Both the position numbers and the translations under genes were made by a program. The notes under the pieces are model-generated. The model ran no database searches, had not been told where the DNA came from, and worked only from the letters and a program-made list of their open reading frames with translations. Positions 22,221-28,636 of a stretch of DNA of 29,005 bases are shown here, piece by piece. The stretch is from a virus: positions 1-29,005 of the IMG/VR virus record IMGVR_UViG_3300009126_000027. One strand, written 5' to 3'. How positions within the stretch are numbered: position 1 is the first letter of the stretch; each line of letters begins with the position of its first letter.

Positions 22221-24354
22221 AAAAACTAAATTATACGACCTAAATGATGCCAGACCACAAGGACACTATGCGTCTGGGCAACTAACCAGCGAAGACTATA
22301 TCCGAAGACTAAAGGATGACATGAATGCACAGGCATTCGGGGTGTTGTCCTATCTGTTTCCCAATGGCAAAAAGGAAGGCTCTGAATTTGTCGTTGGTGG
22401 GTTGCATGGAAAGGCTGGCAGGTCACTGAAAATATCAATGGCTGAAGGCAAGATCGGGGTTGGTGAAGACTTTGCTACTGGCGAAAAGTTTGGCGACCTG
22501 ATAGATGTCTGGCAGAAACAAAGAAACATGGACTTTAGGGATACCTGTGAAGAAGTAGAACGCTTTTTGGGTCGTCCATTCAGGGAGAAATCTGCTACTA
22601 AAAACCCCAACAGCAATAAAAGCAGGTCTCTCCCGCCACCCGCAGCCCAGTATCAGTACACTGATGAAAAAGGCATTGTGCTCGGTGTTGTTTATCGTTA
22701 CGAGCTTCCAGATGGCACGAAAGAGTTTAGACCTTGGGATGCCAAGGCTGGAAAGAACAGAATGCCGATACCCAGACCCTTATATAACTTGGTTGCTGTC
22801 AGTGGCTCGGAAAACGTGGTGTTGGTTGAAGGCGAGAAATGTGTGGATGCATTGCAGGCAAGAGGCATTGTCGCAACCACCGCAATGGGTGGCTCCAAAG
22901 CTCCGCTTGAGAAAACGGACTGGTCGCCACTGTTGGACAAATCGATTATCGTTTGGAGTGATAATGATGCCCCTGGTGTCATGTATGGGTCAAAAGCAGG
23001 TGCTTATCTCAGGGAGATTGGTGTTGAGAATGTGCAGGTAATAAAAATACCAAGCGGAAAGCCCGAAGGCTGGGATGCTGCTGATGCGGTAACGGAAGGA
23101 ATAGAGCTGGAGATATTAAGCCAGACAGAGCCCGCACAGTTGCCGAAAGGTGAGCTATCTTTCAGGATACAGGACTGGCAGGCTAATATTTACCAAGGCA
23201 AAGCTCCCGAACAGGAATTTTTAGTGGAAGGGACGTTTCCCTTGTCCACATCAATCATCCTTGCTGGTATGGGAGACTCTGGCAAGGGAATGGTTACGCT
23301 GGATCTGGCGGTAAAGGTCGCTACAGGATCCAACAACAAAGTTGAAGAAGCTCTAGGCGGGGCTGTTCTATCTAATGGCAACGCTGTAATTTTTACAGCC
23401 GAAGACGATAAGGACGAAATTCATCGTCGATTGGAGAAGATCGACAAGGAAAACCGCAGAAAAAACTCCAAGCATGGGTTATTCATTATCCCCTTACCCA
23501 ATGCAGGCGGTCCATTTGCGATAGTTCAAGATAGTAGGGATGGTCCCGCTGCTACTCCAGAATGGCATGTAATAAGAAAACAACTAAACTCAATCCACAA
23601 TGTAAAGCTGGTGGTTTTTGATCCACTGGCATCTTTTGTCCATGCCGACATCAATGCCGATCCAGCAGCAGGTGCATTTGCCACTGGCATGTTGGCATCG
23701 CTGGCTACCGAGCTCAATGCTACTGTCATTGTCTGCCATCACATGGCAAAAGGCAGTGCAAGGGATGGCATCAAGACCCCAGAGCAAGCCCGACATGCAA
23801 TAAGAGGAACCACTGCGATTGTGGATGGAATGCGTGGCGCTTTTGCCTTTTGGCAACTGGATGAAACTGATGGCAGGAAGATATGCAAGAAGCTGAAGAT
23901 GAATTATGAACGTAACATTGCTTACGCTGGGGCTGTGGTCAAGTCGAATGGTCCAACAGATCGTGGGGTCAGGATCTTTATCAGGAACAAGGAAACAGGG
24001 CTGTTGGAATACAGGAACAGAGATCTTATCGAAGTTACCACACCGACTGCCATGTTGCTTGAGAAGATGACCCACACCATAGCAGCGAGAGCTGTGGAAG
24101 GCTATCCATACACATCAACTGGCATGAATGGCGTGTGGGAACTCAGGCACACCTTCAGCACCGAGTTTCACACGTTGCCCAAGAACTCCATAAGGGATTT
24201 GCTACAGCAATTGCTTAATGATGGCAAGGTCAGGAAGTGTGTCTCCAAAGGATCACAGTCTGCTAAGTGGCTTGATGTACCAGGCGGTCCTTTTGACCGA
24301 GGCGATGGTCAACACATGCATGGCAGTGCATCTGATCGTGATCGCTACTCTTAG
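22207..24354 (+). CDS. Bifunctional TOPRIM primase / RecA-fold helicase
   Basis: A protein of 715 residues when started at ATG 22207, which I prefer to a longer frame starting at 22147 because the extra residues fall within the nuclease's Cys motif. The first 150 residues are of phage-primase N-terminal type (GVLSYLFPNG, GVGEDFATGEKFGDLIDVW). The TOPRIM domain follows near residue 206 (VLVEGEKCVDAL, then WSDNDAPG). The helicase part has Walker A GMGDSGKGMV near 356 and Walker B KLVVFDPLASF near 468, with TAEDDKDEIHRRLE between. The C-terminus has a winged-helix-like region. It should unwind the fork and lay primers for phage DNA replication. No DNA polymerase gene lies in the window. Confidence 0.9.
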   Translation: MKKDKKTKLYDLNDARPQGHYASGQLTSEDYIRRLKDDMNAQAFGVLSYLFPNGKKEGSEFVVGGLHGKAGRSLKISMAEGKIGVGEDFATGEKFGDLIDVWQKQRNMDFRDTCEEVERFLGRPFREKSATKNPNSNKSRSLPPPAAQYQYTDEKGIVLGVVYRYELPDGTKEFRPWDAKAGKNRMPIPRPLYNLVAVSGSENVVLVEGEKCVDALQARGIVATTAMGGSKAPLEKTDWSPLLDKSIIVWSDNDAPGVMYGSKAGAYLREIGVENVQVIKIPSGKPEGWDAADAVTEGIELEILSQTEPAQLPKGELSFRIQDWQANIYQGKAPEQEFLVEGTFPLSTSIILAGMGDSGKGMVTLDLAVKVATGSNNKVEEALGGAVLSNGNAVIFTAEDDKDEIHRRLEKIDKENRRKNSKHGLFIIPLPNAGGPFAIVQDSRDGPAATPEWHVIRKQLNSIHNVKLVVFDPLASFVHADINADPAAGAFATGMLASLATELNATVIVCHHMAKGSARDGIKTPEQARHAIRGTTAIVDGMRGAFAFWQLDETDGRKICKKLKMNYERNIAYAGAVVKSNGPTDRGVRIFIRNKETGLLEYRNRDLIEVTTPTAMLLEKMTHTIAARAVEGYPYTSTGMNGVWELRHTFSTEFHTLPKNSIRDLLQQLLNDGKVRKCVSKGSQSAKWLDVPGGPFDRGDGQHMHGSASDRDRYS

Positions 24355-24387
24355 ACTAGAAATATATTAAAAATAGCGTAAAAGCAC

Positions 24388-24415
24388 TTGCAATGTGCTA
24401 TTTAGTAGCTATACT
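24388..24415 (+). promoter_or_regulatory. Candidate promoter of the small-gene cluster
   Basis: TTGCAA (24388-24393) and TATACT (24410-24415) are separated by 16 nt, a sigma-70-like pair with the same spacing and -10 as the divergent accessory promoters. The next ATG is at 24422, only 6 nt after the -10, so the transcript would be nearly leaderless. AGCAC and GTGCT around the -35 can pair as a small stem. The assignment is by eye. Confidence 0.4.
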
Positions 24416-24421
24416 TACAAA

Positions 24422-24631
24422 ATGAAATTTAAATTTATAGCCCTGTTTGAACACATAGCGACCAGATCTCCACATGGGATCAAGATAAGTTTTTTTGAAT
24501 ACCTGTTGTGGCTTTTTGGTTTGGACAATATGTTTTTTGGCTCCATAGATGATCGTCTGCCAGCGCTGGAGAAAGGTGTTGAAGATAGCTGGACAGATGA
24601 TTTTTTCTTTGAAGGATGCAAAAGATACTAA
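24422..24631 (+). CDS. Small hypothetical protein
   Basis: A 69-residue protein. I start it at ATG 24422 (MKFKFIALFEHIA); an in-frame GTG at 24395 would overlap the promoter boxes and is less likely. The central part is hydrophobic (FFEYLLWLFGLDNMFFG) and may associate with a membrane. The C-terminus is acidic and aromatic, WTDDFFFEG. Nothing in the sequence reveals a function. The next gene begins with GTG directly after its stop codon, so the two are likely coupled. Confidence 0.6.
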   Translation: MKFKFIALFEHIATRSPHGIKISFFEYLLWLFGLDNMFFGSIDDRLPALEKGVEDSWTDDFFFEGCKRY

Positions 24632-24922
24632 GTGGAATACAGGTTTAGAGAAGATGAGCTCTTAGGTGAGCTCTATGAGTATGTAAATAGCACTTACAAA
24701 ACTCATTACAGTGACGGAGAATACCAGGCAACTGATGTCATCATAGATGCTGGACATGGAGAAGGCTTTTGTGTTGGCAACATTATAAAGTATGCAAAGC
24801 GATACGGAAAAAAAGCAGGCAAGTCAAAAAGGGATATGTTTAAAGTTATACATTACGCATTAATTTCGATTTATATCGAAGAGGAGAAGAAAGGTGGAAG
24901 AACCAACGAAAAAGAAAGCTAA
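24632..24922 (+). CDS. DUF3310-like phage protein
   Basis: A 96-residue protein. The core YQATDVIIDAGHGEGFCVGN followed by IIKYAKRYGKKAGKSKRDM and a helix (KVIHYALISIY) matches DUF3310, described in Pfam as SaV-like, a small phage domain whose role in nucleotide metabolism has been suggested but is not settled. The start is GTG at 24632, the base after the preceding stop. The tail is Glu/Lys-rich. Its 3' end overlaps the ribbon-helix-helix candidate by 29 nt. It is a typical gene of phage early regions. Confidence 0.8.
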   Translation: MEYRFREDELLGELYEYVNSTYKTHYSDGEYQATDVIIDAGHGEGFCVGNIIKYAKRYGKKAGKSKRDMFKVIHYALISIYIEEEKKGGRTNEKES

Positions 24923-25073
24923 GTTTAAGACTCTATCAATTGATACAGAGACTTTTGCCGAGCTGTCTAAATTGTGTACTATTGAGCGTAGGAAAAAGTC
25001 AGCGCAGATAGCACATTTGGTTGACAGGGAACTAAAGAGAATCAGTGAAGAAGCAAGAACAATACTCAACTGA
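24894..25073 (+). CDS. Probable ribbon-helix-helix DNA-binding protein
   Basis: A 59-residue frame starting at GTG 24894 with GAGGAG at 24881-24886. Residues about 10-17 (KFKTLSID) form a short strand. A first helix (TFAELSKLCTIERRK) and a second helix (SAQIAHLVDRELKRIS) follow, the layout of Arc/MetJ-type ribbon-helix-helix repressors. Such proteins dimerise and insert the strand in the major groove. It overlaps the upstream gene by 29 nt and the downstream gene by 29 nt. It may regulate the phage's own promoters; a candidate target is the set of promoter boxes seen in this window, but there is no direct evidence. Confidence 0.65.
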   Translation: MEEPTKKKAKFKTLSIDTETFAELSKLCTIERRKKSAQIAHLVDRELKRISEEARTILN

Positions 25074-25260
25074 AAAGGCTTGGACTAACAAAGCCCAAGT
25101 GGAATACTTTGAAAAAATGGCTAATCGTTTGCGCAGAACAAATGAACATTTGCAAAAGACAAATGAACATTTGCAAAAGACGCTAACTTCAAAGGATATA
25201 TACATCGAAAAGCTGGAACAAAAGATCGAGTCGCTAGAAAAATTAAATCACCATGATTGA
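25045..25260 (+). CDS. Small coiled-coil protein with a duplicated heptad
   Basis: A 71-residue protein from GTG 25045, overlapping the previous gene by 29 nt. Most of it is a predicted coiled coil of alternating charged and Leu residues (YFEKMANRLRR through KLEQKIESLEKL). A tandem duplication of exactly seven residues (TNEHLQK twice) lies in the middle, encoded by two identical 21-bp units, so the coil has been lengthened by one heptad. It may be a scaffold or partner protein. The 3' end overlaps the next gene by 8 nt. Confidence 0.65.
   Translation: MKKQEQYSTEKAWTNKAQVEYFEKMANRLRRTNEHLQKTNEHLQKTLTSKDIYIEKLEQKIESLEKLNHHD
25138..25179 (+). repeat. Two tandem 21-bp units in the coiled-coil gene
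   Basis: The 21-bp unit starting ACAAATGAACATTTGCAAAA occurs twice without a gap (25138-25158 and 25159-25179) and is identical at every base. Because 21 bp is one heptad, the duplication keeps the frame and the coil register. The exact identity suggests a recent slippage event. Confidence 0.85.
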
Positions 25261-25426
25261 CAACATGGAGGCAGAACGAGAATACAGTTTTTCCCTTAAC
25301 GAGAGGGACATCATTACCGAAGCGGTCAATGAGTTTGCGAAAAACCTATCGGAACAACCATACAACAACGAGATGTGCTTTAAGATAGTGAGGAAACTGT
25401 GGGCTAACAAGGAGAGCCCTGAATAA
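25253..25426 (+). CDS. 57-residue hypothetical protein
   Basis: ATG at 25253 overlaps the coiled-coil gene's stop by 8 nt. The product is MIDNMEAEREYSFSLNERDI, then a helix TEAVNEFAKNLSEQPYN and a basic end FKIVRKLWANKESPE. It is soluble and looks like a small helical protein. No family is recognised. The stop is directly followed by the ATG of the next gene, in keeping with the continuous overlapping order of this cluster. The stretch is too short for any firm function. Confidence 0.6.
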   Translation: MIDNMEAEREYSFSLNERDIITEAVNEFAKNLSEQPYNNEMCFKIVRKLWANKESPE

Positions 25427-25543
25427 ATGTATCTCTACTTCAAATGGTGGCAGATAATTCTGCTGGTTCTGTTTGGGCTGTGCTTTTTGCCTGTCTATCT
25501 TTACGACTACATAAAGGAGAGGCGTGAACGAAACCGCACTTGA
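25427..25543 (+). CDS. 38-residue single-pass membrane peptide
   Basis: ATG at 25427 follows the preceding stop without a gap. The peptide is one hydrophobic helix (WWQIILLVLFGLCFLPVYL, residues 7-25) with a strongly basic tail (KERRERNRT). This is the form of small phage membrane proteins that act on host membranes or as lysis accessory factors, but no specific family is identifiable. Its 3' end overlaps the next small gene by 20 nt. Confidence comes mainly from position and composition. Confidence 0.55.
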   Translation: MYLYFKWWQIILLVLFGLCFLPVYLYDYIKERRERNRT

Positions 25544-25625
25544 GGTTTTAAGACTTATTGGCATTGTGTTGTGCTTTGCGATACCCGCACTCTGCCTTTT
25601 AAAATACGATGACCATGAATTTTAA
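25524..25625 (+). CDS. 33-residue membrane peptide
   Basis: GTG at 25524 follows AAGGAG at 25513-25518 at a normal distance. The peptide (VNETALEVLRLIGIVLCFAI, then PALCLLKYDDHEF) is a single hydrophobic helix with short polar ends. It overlaps the gene before it by 20 nt. Its stop lies just before the Shine-Dalgarno sequence of the following two-helix membrane protein. The start is inferred from the ribosome binding site, since it is a GTG. No family is known to me. Confidence 0.5.
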   Translation: MNETALEVLRLIGIVLCFAIPALCLLKYDDHEF

Positions 25626-25635
25626 GGAGAAACAA

Positions 25636-26130
25636 ATGACTAAAAGGCGGCAACAAGCAATTATTTTACTAGCACTATCTGTGCCTATGATGTGGTGGGG
25701 ATATAGCAGTTTTATGGATGGAACAACTAACAGCAATATTCAAGCCATAGCGGTAAGCCTGTCTTGCACCCTCGGCTCTCTATTTGCCATCAGTGGCTTA
25801 GTGATGTTAGCTACCAAGAACTCATTGGGGATATGGAATCCTGATGATAAAGGAAAAAAGGATCGGGGAGTTGTACTTGCGTCTCAAGCAAATGTTGGCG
25901 ATTCCTCGGTTCAAAAAGAAATTATTAACAAAAAACCAAAGGTGAATGAAATGGCGAAAGTGATGGCGAAAGCGAAAACAACAAAAGACACTCATGTTGC
26001 TGACTCAGTTAAAGAGTTTAGGGAAATAGGTCAGAGCATGAAAGACGGAGCTACTCGTAGAGCAAACATTAGGGCTCGCTTAAAAGAAATGGGCATAGCC
26101 ATAGACGAAGATGGCAAAATTGATGTGTAA
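25636..26130 (+). CDS. Two-helix membrane protein with charged C-terminal domain
   Basis: A 164-residue protein. I choose ATG 25636 because AAGGAG lies 7 nt before it; ATG 25609 and 25615 in the same frame have no such site. Two hydrophobic segments, AIILLALSVPMMWWGY (about residues 8-23) and a second near 37-60 (AVSLSCTLGSLFAISGLVML), form a hairpin. A long Lys/Glu-rich cytoplasmic-type domain then runs to the C-terminus (IRARLKEMGIAIDEDGKID). Nothing suggests an enzyme. It could be a superinfection-exclusion or lysis-related membrane protein, which is only inference. A second holin-like protein is also possible. Confidence 0.7.
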   Translation: MTKRRQQAIILLALSVPMMWWGYSSFMDGTTNSNIQAIAVSLSCTLGSLFAISGLVMLATKNSLGIWNPDDKGKKDRGVVLASQANVGDSSVQKEIINKKPKVNEMAKVMAKAKTTKDTHVADSVKEFREIGQSMKDGATRRANIRARLKEMGIAIDEDGKIDV

Positions 26131-26140
26131 AACCTTAAAT

Positions 26141-26169
26141 TTGTTTTAATCTAACGCCATACATAGTAT
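26141..26169 (+). promoter_or_regulatory. Candidate promoter of the late virion gene at 26208
   Basis: TTGTTT (26141-26146) and TAGTAT (26164-26169) are 17 nt apart. Transcription would begin near 26176, inside the long inverted repeat that follows, so the repeat would be at the very 5' end of the mRNA. The 77-nt gap between genes is otherwise empty. This is a by-eye match. Confidence 0.35.
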
Positions 26170-26171
26170 TA

Positions 26172-26204
26172 TTTTTACCATGACCCTTAACATCATGGTA
26201 AAAA
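26172..26204. repeat. Perfect inverted repeat just before a start codon
   Basis: TTTTTACCATG (26172-26182) and CATGGTAAAAA (26194-26204) form an 11-bp stem with an 11-nt loop. The T run lies 5' and the A run lies 3' of the stem on both strands, the opposite of an intrinsic terminator. The ATG of the next gene is at 26208, only 3 nt after the stem. It may be an operator, or an RNA hairpin that controls initiation at an ATG with no Shine-Dalgarno sequence. Confidence 0.7.
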
Positions 26205-26207
26205 ACT

Positions 26208-27962
26208 ATGCCAGGTAGATACACAGACCCAGTTAAAGGCTGGGGCATTATCGCTGATCCATTTCGTGGAATCGCACAGACACCAACACCAAGACAATTG
26301 CAAATGCAAGCTGCCCTTAGAGGCGGTGCTCCTAGAGGTGGTGGTCGTGGTTGGCAGGCTGGTGGTATTGTGAGTGCAGGACAAAATTTACCAAACGCAA
26401 TGATGCCACCCTCTTTTGACCAGCCAAAAGAAGAACCACCAAGACCAGGTATGATTCCAGTATATAATCCTGATGGAAACAGCATTATAGGATGGAGATC
26501 TCCTCCACCTCCACCATCCCAGTTTGACCCTTATGGGTTTGGCACAGAAGATCCTTATGGTGTCGGTAGCAAACATGCATATCGAGCAAACCAGACTGGG
26601 GGCATGATGATGCGGGACCCAAGAGAGGAAAGATATTACGATCCTGCTAGTCCAGATCCGCTTTGGATGGATCCACAGGCAATGAAGGATTACGCTTGGT
26701 ATCTGCAAGATCCAAACTTACAAAACAAAGACATAACAGGCTATCAGGGAATGTTGCTGAATCCAGTAACCCCAGGATTGCCTGGTCCAACCGACATGTG
26801 GCACAGCCTTGCAGACTATGATCCTACCCAATGGGATCCCGAAAACCCCACTTCCTTTCCATATAGTAGTTATGGTAGTTATATGGGACCAAAAATGCAT
26901 GATCTGTATCAACAAACACAGGGCGACATCATGGATCCGCAACAAAGACTGACGCATTTCCAGAGCTTGATGAACAGAAATCCGTTTACACCCAGTCCTG
27001 TTGCTCCTGTTGCGCAAGATGAAATTGCTCAATACATCGCTTCTGTAAGCGGTGATCCAGAATATCGTAAAGAATATGACACGAATCAAGATGGTAAGAT
27101 AACAATGCAAGACGTTGCTTATGCTGGTCAGTTTGCATCTGGTCTTAGAGATCCAAAAACCTTGCAATCAATAGAACAACCACCCACTCCAGTAGGAACA
27201 ACTGGCGGTGGTACAACAACTACACCAGTTGCTCCGACTACTCCTGTAACGCCAACGACACCAGCAACAACAACACCGACGACTCCTACTACACTTGGCA
27301 ATATTTTTGGTACATACACCCCTTCACAGACACCAACACGACAACAAACAGTGCCATGGGGATTTGGCAGACCACCCAGAGGCGGTGGCTTTCCGATGAT
27401 GCCGACAAACCAAGGCGGTATATTTAGCAACATTTTTGGCAACAGATGGGGTCAAAGACCACGAAGACAACCATTTTTTGAAAGACCTATGAGACCATGG
27501 CAACGACCATGGCAACAGCAACAATTTATGTTTGATCCTTATCGATCCATGGGAATGCCACCGAGATTCCCGATGTATAACCCGATGGATTACTCTAATG
27601 CGTTTAGGCAACGCCAGTCAATGATGCCGATGTATAACCCTTATAACTATGGTCAGCCCAGCTTCTTTGGAGGCGGAATGGGTGGTATCGGAGGCTTTGG
27701 TGGTATGGGCTCTAATATTTATGGCGGTGGCATGGGTGGTATCAGTAACATCTATGGCAGTGGCGGTCAATATGGTGGTATGGGCGGTTATGGTGGCGGA
27801 ATGGGTCAGTATGGCAGTCCTTTTGGTAGCTCTGGCAATATGGGCTTTGGCATGGGCGGTCAGTTTGGCGGTCAACAACAACAAATGGGCAATCCGTTTG
27901 GACAATCAATGTTTGGTAACAACCGAAGAGGACAGGGCAACCAAAGCATGTTTGCTTTTTAA
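26208..27962 (+). CDS. Pro/Thr- and Gly/Met-rich virion-like protein with an EF-hand
   Basis: A 584-residue protein. Residues 1-270 are Pro/Gly-rich with aromatic and Asp content. Near residue 290 is DTNQDGKITMQDVAY, a good EF-hand or dockerin-type calcium loop. A Thr/Pro-rich linker follows (about 325-365, TTPVAPTTPVTPTTPATTTP). The last 200 residues are Gly/Met/Tyr/Gln-rich (GGGMGGIGGFGGMGSN) with no obvious globular domain. This composition fits a virion appendage or surface protein, perhaps calcium-stabilised. It lies just before the small conserved gene and the packaging region, and starts 3 nt after a perfect inverted repeat. No enzyme motif is visible, and the family is not known to me. 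Confidence 0.7.
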   Translation: MPGRYTDPVKGWGIIADPFRGIAQTPTPRQLQMQAALRGGAPRGGGRGWQAGGIVSAGQNLPNAMMPPSFDQPKEEPPRPGMIPVYNPDGNSIIGWRSPPPPPSQFDPYGFGTEDPYGVGSKHAYRANQTGGMMMRDPREERYYDPASPDPLWMDPQAMKDYAWYLQDPNLQNKDITGYQGMLLNPVTPGLPGPTDMWHSLADYDPTQWDPENPTSFPYSSYGSYMGPKMHDLYQQTQGDIMDPQQRLTHFQSLMNRNPFTPSPVAPVAQDEIAQYIASVSGDPEYRKEYDTNQDGKITMQDVAYAGQFASGLRDPKTLQSIEQPPTPVGTTGGGTTTTPVAPTTPVTPTTPATTTPTTPTTLGNIFGTYTPSQTPTRQQTVPWGFGRPPRGGGFPMMPTNQGGIFSNIFGNRWGQRPRRQPFFERPMRPWQRPWQQQQFMFDPYRSMGMPPRFPMYNPMDYSNAFRQRQSMMPMYNPYNYGQPSFFGGGMGGIGGFGGMGSNIYGGGMGGISNIYGSGGQYGGMGGYGGGMGQYGSPFGSSGNMGFGMGGQFGGQQQQMGNPFGQSMFGNNRRGQGNQSMFAF

Positions 27963-27969
27963 GCGAAAC

Positions 27970-28254
27970 ATGGACAACGAAACTATAGAATCAAACTTTG
28001 ACATCAGCCTCATGGCTGAAGGTTTCCACGAAGCCATTATCGGCAAGGCAATGATAGCAAACGAGCCTGTTGTGGCTTACGATTACGACATTTGTGTGGA
28101 GATACTGCACAGCAGTGGGCTCAGTTACACTGAAGCAAAGATGATCTTGGGGATGGTATCAAGAAAAGCAGACCCAACTGCTGGTGCTCCCATCTTTATC
28201 AAAAGGGCAATACTCTCACCAGATTTGAGCAACAGTTATGGCAACTTACATTAG
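27970..28254 (+). CDS. Small conserved phage protein of unknown function
   Basis: A 94-residue protein. The start at ATG 27970 is preferred; the frame upstream is hydrophobic nonsense that overlaps the Gly-rich gene. The core HEAIIGKAMIANEPVVAYDY, followed by DICVEILHSSGLSYTEAKMI and a TPIFV-like end (here GAPIFIKRAILSP), is a pattern I have seen in small proteins of many phages, always without a function. It lies 8 nt after the EF-hand gene and before the repeat-rich region. No ribosome binding site stands out (AAGCGAAAC). Confidence 0.7.
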   Translation: MDNETIESNFDISLMAEGFHEAIIGKAMIANEPVVAYDYDICVEILHSSGLSYTEAKMILGMVSRKADPTAGAPIFIKRAILSPDLSNSYGNLH

Positions 28255-28260
28255 TTTTAT

Positions 28261-28313
28261 GGGGTGTGTTTCGGAGTTTTTTCATACACTTTTTTCTCCT
28301 TTCTGCACACCCC
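28261..28313. repeat. Inverted repeat with T-rich internal loop
   Basis: GGGGTGTG (28261-28268) pairs with CACACCCC (28306-28313). Inside, GGAG and CTCC can pair across two runs of T. The T runs are in the loop rather than after the stem, so this is not a normal intrinsic terminator. It lies just after the small conserved gene. Confidence 0.6.
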
Positions 28314-28322
28314 AAACCCAAA

Positions 28323-28362
28323 CTATTTCCAGATTTCCAAGCAAAGATTTCTATGGAAATAG
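28323..28362 (+). repeat. 40-bp direct repeat, first copy
   Basis: This stretch matches 28442-28481 at 37 of 40 positions; the first 22 bases (from CTATTTCCAGATTTCCAAG) are identical. The second half is an imperfect palindrome around ATGG. The copies are 119 bp apart, start to start. It is unlike a CRISPR repeat because of copy number and palindromic structure. Confidence 0.8.
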
Positions 28363-28372
28363 TTTAGTAAAA

Positions 28373-28409
28373 CATTTCCATTGCCAAGCACCCTCTGGCA
28401 ATGGAAATG
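28373..28409. repeat. Perfect 14-bp hairpin in the pre-terminase region
   Basis: CATTTCCATTGCCA (28373-28386) and TGGCAATGGAAATG (28396-28409) form a perfect stem with a 9-nt loop. The stem also holds the TTTCCA word and its complement. No T run follows. It may be a protein-binding cruciform or an RNA hairpin. Confidence 0.8.
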
Positions 28410-28441
28410 GAAAGTGTATATAAAACAACAACTTAACATTT

Positions 28442-28481
28442 CTATTTCCAGATTTCCAAGCAACTATTTCCATGGAAATAG
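28442..28481 (+). repeat. 40-bp direct repeat, second copy, with a perfect 18-nt palindrome
   Basis: The second copy ends in CTATTTCCATGGAAATAG (28464-28481), which is a perfect palindrome; the first copy has three differences from it. The same motif in two places, one perfect, suggests a binding site for a dimeric protein. Further partial copies of the first half lie at 28520-28536 and 28616-28624. Confidence 0.8.
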
Positions 28482-28540
28482 AAATGGATTTTCCTTTAAT
28501 ATCAACAACTTAGGAAACCATTTCCAGATTTCCAAGGTTT

Positions 28541-28581
28541 CCCTTACTATAGTAAGGGGGTATCTTAAAATACCCCCTTAC
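28541..28581. repeat. Overlapping palindrome and inverted repeat
   Basis: CCCTTACTATAGTAAGGG (28541-28558) is a perfect 18-nt palindrome. It overlaps an inverted repeat, GTAAGGGGGTAT (28552-28563) and ATACCCCCTTAC (28570-28581), with a 6-nt loop. The GTAAGG arm can therefore pair with either of two partners, giving two alternative structures, as in a switch. Confidence 0.75.
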
Positions 28582-28636
28582 ATATATAGGATTTTTACAG
28601 CGATGTTTCCAATAAATTTCCAAGAGGTGTGTCGGC

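Larger units (their letters stand above)
28255..28636. other. Repeat-rich non-coding region upstream of the terminase gene
   Basis: No protein gene is convincing in these 382 bp. The region contains a 40-bp direct repeat, two long hairpins, several palindromes and about a dozen copies of the word ATTTCCA or its complement TGGAAAT, listed separately. Its place just before the small terminase gene is where phages often carry a packaging (pac/cos) site or a replication origin. The word array also looks like iterons. Function is inferred from position and repeat structure only. Confidence 0.6.

Noticed and set aside
26172-26204. Inverted repeat as an intrinsic terminator
   Set aside because: The T run precedes and the A run follows the stem on both strands, so neither transcript would get the U tract after the hairpin.
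27649-27969. Hydrophobic extension of the 94-aa gene
   Set aside because: Its Val/Ala/Trp-rich sequence is a shadow of the Gly/Met repeats of the overlapping gene; ATG 27970 starts the conserved part.
28323-28624. CRISPR array
   Set aside because: The copies are few, unequal, palindromic and not regularly spaced with unique spacers; no cas genes are near. The Cas4-like nuclease is a phage recombination enzyme.
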